A DNA stretch of 12,532 nucleotides from Methanothrix sp. (lineage in GTDB: Archaea; Halobacteriota; Methanosarcinia; Methanotrichales; Methanotrichaceae), in NCBI GenBank assembly GCA_028708055.1, contig JAQVZT010000049.1, positions 1-12,532 of the forward strand, read 5' to 3'. Shown here in pieces: positions 1 to 5,793 of the stretch (positions within the stretch are counted from its first letter, which is position 1; the number at the start of each line of letters is the position of its first letter). Below the pieces are notes generated by a model that searched no databases, was not told the origin of the DNA, and worked only from the letters and a program-made list of their open reading frames with translations. The translations under genes were made by a program, and so were the position numbers.

Positions 1-309
1 TACACTCTCCGGTACAATGTCAGCTTCCTTAAGGAGCCGAACCTCAGCTATGCAGCATTTAACGAGCGAGCCGATAGCTCCCTGCCGGAGAAATTTGGAG
101 CAGTATCTCTGTTTATCGACAGTTGTCCCCCTGGCAGCGTATGTTGTTTTGCTAAAGGTGAGGACAGGGATTGTGCTTACCTCGACGGCGTGCCGTTCTG
201 CTGGAGCTGGGCAGAAGGCTGTCATGCATGCAGGGACCAGACTCAACCCTGTTCGAAAGCGTGTGGCGGAAAACAGATTGTCGAATGGGATGATCACTGC
301 GACGCTTAG
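1..309 (+). CDS. C-terminal part of a cysteine-rich protein, 5' end outside window
   Basis: Reading frame 1 is open from the first base to a TAG at 307-309, giving 102 residues with no start codon in view, so this is the tail of a longer gene. The first 40 residues look like an ordinary folded domain. From residue 42 on there are ten cysteines (42, 48, 49, 58, 67, 74, 77, 84, 88, 100), including a CC pair and a CHAC motif, mixed with Trp and acidic residues. Such density suggests a disulfide-rich exported domain or a metal-binding domain; the spacing fits no 4Fe-4S ferredoxin pattern that I know. I do not recognise the family. A T-rich stretch follows the stop. The overlapping frame at 17-352 is basic and Ser/Arg-rich and is judged a shadow. 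Confidence 0.6.
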   Translation, partial: YTLRYNVSFLKEPNLSYAAFNERADSSLPEKFGAVSLFIDSCPPGSVCCFAKGEDRDCAYLDGVPFCWSWAEGCHACRDQTQPCSKACGGKQIVEWDDHCDA

Positions 310-310
310 A

Positions 311-330
311 TCATTCCATCTTTTTTTCTC
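311..330 (+). terminator. T-rich transcription stop signal
   Basis: A run of seven T residues (321-327), followed by C-T-C, lies just after the stop of the partial cysteine-rich gene. Archaeal RNA polymerase terminates at oligo-T tracts without needing a hairpin, and none is obvious here. The site lies in the convergent gap before the minus-strand methyltransferase. Confidence 0.4.
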
Positions 331-379
331 AGGACTGGTTGCTGGGACCTAGACCATTCCTGCACCCTTGTTTCCGGCA

Positions 380-1168
380 TCAGTCCGGCCGCCTGGCCTC
401 GACCTCCAGCACACCCATCCCCACTTTGGCAACGCCATCTTCCATCGGGCGAAGCTCCAGGTATCGATCGGCGATCTCGGCGATCAGCTGCTCTCTCATC
501 TCCTCGGGAATGCAGCTTGTGAGGGAGAGCCAGGTAGTGCGAATAAAGCCCTCCAGGCCCGTCTTTCCTGGAAAGAGCATATCTCTGACCGTCACGCTTG
601 CCTTTACCTCTTCAAGGCCCGCCTGAGGCAGCCAGGCATGATACTCATCCGGCCCGTAAATGCCGTGGGGATTGCTGTAGCCCTGGAAGTATCTGGCCCA
701 TCTGTCGTTTTTAATGATCCTCCTCGACAGAGCGAAGATATCGTCATTGCTGCCCCTGCCGCCGCATTGGATGAGCATCCTGCCGCCGGGCTTGAGGCTG
801 CGCTCGATGCCCTTGAGAACTGCCAGATGGTCTTTAATCCAGTGCAGGCAGGCAAAGGATACCACTAGGTCAAATTCGCCGCTGTAGCTGAGGCTCTGGG
901 CGTCTGCGCGCTCGAATCTCAGATTGGAATATTCAGCGGGCGGAAACCTCTTTTGAGCAAAGTCGATCATCTCCGGAGAGCTGTCTGCTCCAGTAGCCCG
1001 GCCCCGGGGGACGAGGGCGGCCATCTTTGCGGTGATTTTGCCGTCGCCGCAGCCGATGTCCAGGATATGCTCGTCTCCCCTCAGATTCAGCCGGGCGATA
1101 ACGGCTTCCGCGGCGCGCTCCTGGGCGGAGGAATTCCGCTCGTAATCGCTGGGGTCCCACTGGTACAT
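380..1168 (-). CDS. Class I SAM-dependent methyltransferase, trans-aconitate methyltransferase (Tam)-like
   Basis: Predicted soluble methyltransferase transferring a methyl group from S-adenosylmethionine to an unidentified small molecule. From ATG at 1168 the protein has 262 residues, close to the roughly 250 of Tam enzymes. Visible motifs: motif I ILDIGCGDG (residues 35-43), the acidic ribose-binding D62 in GADSSPEMI, RADAQSL with D89, and FDLVVSFACLHW (99-110) followed by KDH. The DSSPxMI and LxWxxDH pattern is Tam-like, but the substrate cannot be read from the sequence. The frame stays open to a TTG at 1339; I chose 1168 because the extra 57 residues are low-quality Ser/Pro/Arg sequence and because the decayed paralogue at 4904-5317 is similar only as far as this ATG. 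No strong SD precedes it. It is convergent with the partial gene at the left edge. Confidence 0.85.
   Translation of the reverse strand: MYQWDPSDYERNSSAQERAAEAVIARLNLRGDEHILDIGCGDGKITAKMAALVPRGRATGADSSPEMIDFAQKRFPPAEYSNLRFERADAQSLSYSGEFDLVVSFACLHWIKDHLAVLKGIERSLKPGGRMLIQCGGRGSNDDIFALSRRIIKNDRWARYFQGYSNPHGIYGPDEYHAWLPQAGLEEVKASVTVRDMLFPGKTGLEGFIRTTWLSLTSCIPEEMREQLIAEIADRYLELRPMEDGVAKVGMGVLEVEARRPD
1000..1168 (-). repeat. Direct repeat, copy A (5' part of intact methyltransferase)
   Basis: This segment aligns without gaps to 5149-5317 (constant offset 4149). In the 98 bases 1071-1168 I count five mismatches; similarity weakens toward 1000. Beyond it, weaker and gapped similarity continues to about 760. 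Both copies have the same orientation, so they flank the 1492-4859 operon as direct repeats. Similarity stops at the methyltransferase start codon. Confidence 0.85.
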
Positions 1169-1460
1169 GATTTCCCAGGTGGCAGGGCGGGAACTTAAGG
1201 ATGACGGGGAGGGAAGGGAGATGGTGATTGCTATTTCGTTGTTGAGGCCTCTGACAGAATGTAATGGGAGTCTCTGATCAGGTAGTTCATCCAGTTCATA
1301 TCGATCTCGTCGCTCACGATTTGCATCAGGCTGATTCAATTTATGCGGGTAGTCAATGTTTAGACCTTTGCTGATTCCCTGTGAGTCCTCTGTGGTGGCA
1401 GTTCGTAGAATATTGATGGTGACAGCGACTTACAGGCCCCAGGACTTTTCCTCAAAATAT
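1169..1460. other. Intergenic region between divergent methyltransferase and operon
   Basis: About 290 bases between the methyltransferase start and the operon promoter. The minus-strand frame remains open to 1339, but its predicted residues look non-coding. I saw no RNA gene, strong inverted repeat or convincing small ORF. The minus-strand promoter for the methyltransferase should lie here, but I could not identify it. Confidence 0.4.
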
Positions 1461-1468
1461 CTAAATAG
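1461..1468 (+). promoter_or_regulatory. TATA-like element CTAAATAG, operon promoter
   Basis: CTAAATAG begins 31 bases before the ATG at 1492, preceded by an A-rich stretch that could serve as BRE. No purine-rich SD lies between it and the ATG, so a leaderless or nearly leaderless transcript is suggested. The same octamer lies 31 bases before the ATG at 5429. Confidence 0.45.
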
Positions 1469-1491
1469 ATTTAACCTTCACTATTATTACT

Positions 1492-2565
1492 ATGAATTCC
1501 TTCTCCCGACTCTGCACCCCAGAGCAGCCTATGCACTGCAAGAAAGAAGAGCTGTCCAGGCTATACGGACAGAGCAAGAGCATCTTTCCCGCAGAAAACC
1601 TGATCAACTCCGCACAGATGGAGATCATAGATGGCAGCAACTGGTCCTTCGATCCCAATACCCAGACCATCTGGAACGATCGCTACTGGAAGGGCTTTTA
1701 TCCTGCCGATTATGACCTTGCCAATCTCGTGATGATGTACGGCCTCGGCTTCTTTAAAAGATTCTGGCCAGAAAGCTGTCCATCAAGAGAAAAAACGATA
1801 CTGGGCGAGACCCACCCCTTCCTCTCAGACATCCATGCTTATAACCAGGCCATCGATGTAGAGCTTCCCGAAACAGGAAAGGCGGTATACATCAAATATA
1901 GGGACTTTCCCTTTAACAACTTCGACGATGTAATCAAGATCATAGATAAAGACACAGCTATAGGAGAGGCATTCGTCTCCCTGAGAAAACCGGGAAAGGG
2001 GCTACCCATATTTCACTTTGTCCTCTCCCGCCGTTACTCCCTTGACTATATGACCCAGGCGGACTGCAGCTTCATCTTCCATCACAAGGCGACACCGCTA
2101 AAGCCAGAGGAGATCCTGGGCGACTGGGATCTGCTGCTTGTCTCAGACGCTGCACTCTCTCCACCCATTCTTCGGTTCAGATTTTTAAAAGGAGATGCCG
2201 GCAAAGCCATCGTCATCAGCACCTCCGGCGGCACAAAAGGCAGCGCAGGCAAAACCAGCCTGCGAGCCGAATTCATCATGGGCGGAAGGTTGAGCCATGC
2301 CGGCCACTCAGCTCTATTCGGCGAGGGGGCTCTGATGAGCCTTGATCTGCCGGCCCAGGTCGCCAAAAATGCCATCCGCAAGGTAAGCAATGACCTGCTG
2401 GTGGGTCTGCTTGATCTTCATGGCCATCCCATCTTCCAGACCCTTCAGGATTTCAAGGGATTCACAATGGCCGGACCTGGCCAGACCGGCAAGAAAGAAA
2501 AGAGTGAATTGAATCTGCCCTATCTTCTCAGGCGAATATTCCCTAAAAATGAGGTAAGACAATGA
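1492..2565 (+). CDS. Uncharacterised 357-aa protein, first gene of DUF362 operon
   Basis: I do not recognise this family. The protein appears soluble: no signal peptide and no clear membrane segment. It is rich in aromatic residues in the first half (for example NDRYWKGFYP and FFKRFWPE) and has alternating hydrophobic/polar stretches in the middle (about 105-240) that look like a beta-rich fold. A Gly/Ser/Lys-rich segment, STSGGTKGSAGKTS (about 239-252), resembles a loop but is not a clean Walker A motif. The ATG at 1492 is favoured by its spacing from a TATA-like box; a Met at 1531 is the alternative. The stop overlaps the next ATG as ATGA (2562-2565), so the two proteins are probably made together and may work together. 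Codon use matches the GC-rich neighbours, unlike the AT-rich island downstream. Confidence 0.8.
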   Translation: MNSFSRLCTPEQPMHCKKEELSRLYGQSKSIFPAENLINSAQMEIIDGSNWSFDPNTQTIWNDRYWKGFYPADYDLANLVMMYGLGFFKRFWPESCPSREKTILGETHPFLSDIHAYNQAIDVELPETGKAVYIKYRDFPFNNFDDVIKIIDKDTAIGEAFVSLRKPGKGLPIFHFVLSRRYSLDYMTQADCSFIFHHKATPLKPEEILGDWDLLLVSDAALSPPILRFRFLKGDAGKAIVISTSGGTKGSAGKTSLRAEFIMGGRLSHAGHSALFGEGALMSLDLPAQVAKNAIRKVSNDLLVGLLDLHGHPIFQTLQDFKGFTMAGPGQTGKKEKSELNLPYLLRRIFPKNEVRQ

Positions 2566-4859
2566 GCTTTTTCATAGATCCGCCGCTTCTTGTCCTATCA
2601 GGAATAGCCATATTCATATTGGGAAAGGAGCTTAATTGGAGCAGACACGCAAAAATAGTGGTAGGTCTTTTCATCGTCATGGTATTCGTCGCCTTCAGCT
2701 CTCTCCTGTATGCAGACTTTGTGCGCTTCACCATACCCGTCTTTGCAAATCAAACTGGATCAGCTTTCATGTTTCACACCGATATAACGCACATCCACAA
2801 AGACCAGATTCCAAAGATATTAGTATTCTTCCTCTTCCTTCTCTACCCTGTCTGGATATTCGCCGGTTATGCCGCTGCCCTGCTCTGGGATAAGAGGAAG
2901 TATGCCCCGGAAGAGGGCAAATCCTATTCTTATGCTGATGTCAAGAGCAAAAGCCGCAGAACAGTCAGGCAGGGGCAGTCTGATTTGCATACCGCTGTAG
3001 AGCGGGGAAATGATACACGAAAATGCGTCAGAGAGGCCGTAAAGAGACTTGGAGGCATGGGCAAATTTGTGCAAAAAGGAGACAGAGTCCTGGTCAAGGT
3101 CAATATCTGCGGAGGACTGCCTGAGAGGAAAGGAACATTCACCAGCCTGGAGGTTGCAGACGAGCTGAATAAAATGATCCGGGAGGCTGAAGGAGTGCCA
3201 ACCTTTGCCGATGCCGATATGGTCTGGATCAAGTTCCAGCAGGCAGCCAGAGACTCGGGCTATATCAAATGGGCCGAGGAGAACGGTGTCAGGCTGATCA
3301 ACCTGTCCGAAGCCAAAGTCGTCAACTTCGATTTCGGAGAGCAGAGCGCCCTCGGAACTGAAAAAGTATCTCTCGAGGCAATAGAGGCTGATGTGATCAT
3401 ATCCGTACCGGCTATGAAGACCCACCTTCTCACCGGCGTCACCCTGGCCATGAAGAATATGTATGGCACCTTCCCGGATATCGACAAGGCCAAGTTTCAC
3501 AAAACGGGCATTGAAGAGGTCATATTTGAGATCAACTCCGCCTTTACCCCTAACCTGGTCATAATAGATGGAAGCATGGGAGGCGAGGCCATAGGGCCAC
3601 TGTCTGCCGACCCGGTCTATTATGAGACCATCATCGCCTCGGATGATGTGGTCGAGGCTGATTCAATTGCCTGCCAGATGATGGGCTACCGCCCCCTTGA
3701 GATAATCCATATCAGAAAAGCCTATGAAGCAGGTCTCGGTGATGCGTCCGCCCAGTTCAACTTCGATAGCCTGGCATACCCCCATGTTAAAGACAGGGTG
3801 TGGGATCGGCCTAAAATCGAGGTAACAGAGTTTTACGAATGGGCCATTGAGGTTGTGCTGATGTTTCCCGGCTGGGATACTCTCTTCAACATCGGCGCAG
3901 ACTTCCTGCTCTATGATCTGTCCCACCTGCCGGTCTTCAGCCGTCTCATGCCTGCGGTCCTGTCGCTTCTTCAAGATCGAATCTATCCCATTTTGAAGGA
4001 AAATAAGAAAACAGGTATGGATGTCGCCCGACAGGTGATCAATATCAACCTGATGGTGCTTGTGGCTCTGGGCTCTGCCATCGGCTATTACCTGGACGGG
4101 TATATCGCCCATTCATCGCTCATATACGAACTCGGCATGCTGCTTGGAATATTCTTGGGATTTTTTGCTTCTGTGAGGATGAAGACCATTCACTTTGCGG
4201 CATTGCTGGCCATATCCGGAGTTGCAGGCATCGCCGTCGAATTTATAAACACCCATTCCAGCCCCGATCTCTCCGTCGCGACAAATGTTCTCGCCTATAA
4301 TTACGGCGACAGTATAGTCAGTAGCAGCGGATTAAAACTTGAGGCATCCTTTATCTATATCGCCTGCGGATGGATGGTGATGATGCTCACCATCCTCCAG
4401 GTCTCCGACCTGCTCACCGGATGGATTACAAATCTGGGCATATTTGCCAGGCTGCAAAGCTGGAGGATCGCTCCCATGGCCGCTATTCTGGCATTATTCA
4501 GTCTCTTCTTCGTCTGGGAGGGCTATTACCGCCTGGCCTACAGGAGCAAATACGATGGGATTGAGGGCATTGTTTTAATCATGTACGGCATCATGGCAGT
4601 CCTGGGCTTGATCTACTCTTCCCGGCATTCTATTGAATGGAACGCTACTCTCCTGATTGTAGCCATTATCATCGGAGGCTACATGGAGCTCACGGGCTCA
4701 CTGGCCGGCCTGTGGGTCTATCCATTCCATGAGACGCTGGCAGTCTTCTTTGCATTGACCTGGCCGCTCAACACCATGGCAGTCCATGGCGTAGCTTATT
4801 TGCTGGGGGTGGACCTGGGAGCACATGAGAGGAGGAGCTTGCTGAGGAATCTAAAATGA
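2562..4859 (+). CDS. Multi-pass membrane protein with central DUF362 domain
   Basis: Predicted 765-aa integral membrane protein. Hydrophobic segments lie near residues 9-20, 31-50 and 85-108. A soluble DUF362-type domain spans about 150-395: VLVKVNICGG (176-185), TFTSLEVADEL, TFADAD (214-219), ISVPAMKTHLLTGVTLAMKNMYG (280-302), NLVIIDGSMGGEAIGP and DDVVEADSIACQMMGY. After a linker come about eight hydrophobic segments (roughly 495-515, 519-540, 541-562, 594-618, 636-655, 666-686, 693-712, 718-748). DUF362 proteins are widespread in archaea and of poorly defined function; some carry ferredoxin domains, but no CxxCxxCxxxC motif is present here. The ATG has SD GAGGT at 2551-2555, six bases upstream, and overlaps the previous stop. 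A role in membrane-lipid or isoprenoid chemistry is conceivable from the architecture but unproven. Confidence 0.85.
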   Translation: MSFFIDPPLLVLSGIAIFILGKELNWSRHAKIVVGLFIVMVFVAFSSLLYADFVRFTIPVFANQTGSAFMFHTDITHIHKDQIPKILVFFLFLLYPVWIFAGYAAALLWDKRKYAPEEGKSYSYADVKSKSRRTVRQGQSDLHTAVERGNDTRKCVREAVKRLGGMGKFVQKGDRVLVKVNICGGLPERKGTFTSLEVADELNKMIREAEGVPTFADADMVWIKFQQAARDSGYIKWAEENGVRLINLSEAKVVNFDFGEQSALGTEKVSLEAIEADVIISVPAMKTHLLTGVTLAMKNMYGTFPDIDKAKFHKTGIEEVIFEINSAFTPNLVIIDGSMGGEAIGPLSADPVYYETIIASDDVVEADSIACQMMGYRPLEIIHIRKAYEAGLGDASAQFNFDSLAYPHVKDRVWDRPKIEVTEFYEWAIEVVLMFPGWDTLFNIGADFLLYDLSHLPVFSRLMPAVLSLLQDRIYPILKENKKTGMDVARQVININLMVLVALGSAIGYYLDGYIAHSSLIYELGMLLGIFLGFFASVRMKTIHFAALLAISGVAGIAVEFINTHSSPDLSVATNVLAYNYGDSIVSSSGLKLEASFIYIACGWMVMMLTILQVSDLLTGWITNLGIFARLQSWRIAPMAAILALFSLFFVWEGYYRLAYRSKYDGIEGIVLIMYGIMAVLGLIYSSRHSIEWNATLLIVAIIIGGYMELTGSLAGLWVYPFHETLAVFFALTWPLNTMAVHGVAYLLGVDLGAHERRSLLRNLK

Positions 4860-4875
4860 AATGGTGGTGCCTAGG

Positions 4876-4902
4876 GCGCCCCGCTTGCATGCAGCGGGGT
4901 GC
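4876..4902 (+). terminator. Strong GC hairpin after the DUF362 gene
   Basis: A 10-bp stem (4876-4885 pairing with 4893-4902, one G-T wobble) encloses the seven-base loop TGCATGC. It begins 16 bases after the operon stop. There is no T-run behind it, so it may protect or define the mRNA 3' end rather than act as a classical terminator. It ends where similarity to the methyltransferase begins, so it may instead mark a rearrangement junction. Confidence 0.5.
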
Positions 4903-4903
4903 A

Positions 4904-5317
4904 CTGCCGCCTACGCATTGGATGATCATTCTGCCGCAGGGCTTGTAGCTGCGCTCGATGCCCCCGAGAACCACCAGGCGGTCTTTGACAGAGTAGCAGG
5001 CTGAAAGATACCGCTATGTCAAACTCGCCTGTGTGGCTCAGGCTCTGGGCGCCCGCGCGCTTGAATCTCAGGTTGGGATGTTCGGCGATTGGGAACCTCT
5101 TTTGAGCAAAGTCGATCATCTATGGAGAACTGTCTACATCCGTAACCCAGCCCTGGGTAACGAGGGCAGCCATTCTGGCAGTGATTTTGCCGTCGCCGAA
5201 GCCGATGTCCAGAATATGCTCGTCTCCCCTCAGAATCAGCCGGGCGATAACGGCTTCCGCGGCGCGCTCCTGAGCGGAGGAATTCCGCTCGTAATCGCGT
5301 GGGTTCCACTGGTACAT
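4904..5317 (-). pseudogene. Decayed truncated copy of the Tam-like methyltransferase
   Basis: This is a paralogous fragment of the gene at 380-1168. From ATG at 5317 it keeps MYQWNP, then motif I with Cys replaced by Phe (DIGFGDG), up to DVDSSP. The codon that encodes Glu in the intact copy is TAG here (5120-5122). The same frame continues as MIDFAQKRF until a net two-base loss near 4985-5005 shifts it. The homologous sequence then resumes in another frame (GGIERSYKPCGRMIIQC). Similarity ends at about 4904, so the C-terminal half is gone. The nonsense codon, frameshift and truncation together rule out a working enzyme. The 5' part is far better conserved than the rest, which could reflect recent gene conversion with the intact copy. 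Confidence 0.85.
5149..5317 (-). repeat. Direct repeat, copy B (5' part of methyltransferase pseudogene)
   Basis: This is the partner of 1000-1168 at a constant offset of 4149, with five mismatches in the last 98 bases. The pair could allow homologous deletion of the intervening operon. Confidence 0.85.
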
Positions 5318-5397
5318 GTGTCTGTCAATGACCAAGAAGAAACTTATAGCTGCCGAGGTGAGAGGACAGATGGATGTGGTTCATTTCCGTATAGCAG
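5318..5397. other. Junction from GC-rich to AT-rich sequence
   Basis: This short spacer lies between the pseudogene start and the first promoter of the AT-rich segment. No gene or repeat was recognised. Composition changes from GC-rich to AT-rich around its right end. Confidence 0.4.
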
Positions 5398-5405
5398 CTA
5401 AATAG
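5398..5405 (+). promoter_or_regulatory. TATA-like element CTAAATAG before small Cys-rich ORF
   Basis: This is the same octamer as at 1461-1468 and is again exactly 31 bases before an ATG (5429), with no SD between. It supports a leaderless transcript and the ATG at 5429 over the in-frame TTG at 5420. Confidence 0.4.
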
Positions 5406-5428
5406 TTAGGTTTATTAACTTGCGTGCT

Positions 5429-5608
5429 ATGCTTTATTGTATGTATTGCAGGTATTCGAGAGAAGCTGCGGAGATGTTTTGCTCTAAGCGCCGAGACCAT
5501 CCAGAAATTGAATTATGCTGGAATATCGAAAAATCTATGCTGAAATGCAAATATTTTGAAGAAGTCGATCGAAAAATATGGCTCGAACAACAAAATAGAC
5601 CTGATTAA
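5429..5608 (+). CDS. Small cysteine-rich protein, 59 aa
   Basis: A short open frame of 59 residues with an N-terminal CMYC motif (Cys 4 and Cys 7 counting from ATG 5429) and further Cys residues in FCSKR, ELCWN and LKCKY. The CxxC pair with later cysteines could bind a metal ion, but the arrangement fits no zinc ribbon that I can name. The rest is charged and helical-looking. A TATA-like CTAAATAG sits 31 bases upstream and no SD is present. The frame is short in AT-rich DNA, so chance is possible; the Cys pattern and promoter spacing argue for a real gene. Confidence 0.45.
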   Translation: MLYCMYCRYSREAAEMFCSKRRDHPEIELCWNIEKSMLKCKYFEEVDRKIWLEQQNRPD

Positions 5609-5662
5609 ATGTCAGAATCATATTTGCGAACTCAAATTCAATTGTGAAATATATAGGTATAT

Positions 5663-5703
5663 TTAAATAGCGTAATTATTTTGAGGTAAAACCAATGCCC
5701 TAA
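5663..5703 (+). promoter_or_regulatory. Promoter with SD and a two-codon frame (ATG CCC TAA)
   Basis: TTAAATAG (5663-5670) lies 32 bases before ATG 5695. A clean SD GAGGTA (5683-5688) is correctly spaced before that ATG, but the frame is Met-Pro-stop (TAA 5701-5703). The ATG is in frame with the DUF89-like gene starting at 5794. This is either a leader/minimal upstream ORF or the original start of the downstream gene, now interrupted. Confidence 0.45.
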
Positions 5704-5793
5704 TTAAAGCTGTATTATTCTGTATTCAAGGCTATAAGAAAAGAGAGCGCGAATTATTGCTGCAAAGTTTGGAAAAATGTACTTATGTAGGAT

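Noticed and set aside
17..352. Plus-strand open frame of 111 codons
   Set aside because: It overlaps the frame-1 coding tail (1-309), which has a more protein-like, Cys-patterned sequence; this one is basic and Ser/Arg-rich.
1169..1339. N-terminal extension of the methyltransferase to a TTG at 1339
   Set aside because: The extra residues look non-coding, the start is TTG without SD, and the paralogous copy has no similarity beyond the ATG at 1168.
2239..2290. Possible Walker A (P-loop) in the 357-aa protein
   Set aside because: The Gly/Ser/Lys-rich stretch lacks a proper GxxxxGK[ST] placement with a following helix and no Walker B was seen.
5120..5122. In-frame TAG read as pyrrolysine in the methyltransferase copy
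   Set aside because: The intact copy has a Glu codon there, the copy is also frameshifted and truncated, and no PYLIS-type context or methylamine methyltransferase is present.
5033..5401. Plus-strand open frame across the pseudogene
   Set aside because: It is antisense to the methyltransferase remnant; an equivalent antisense frame occurs over the intact gene, so it is a by-product of codon bias.
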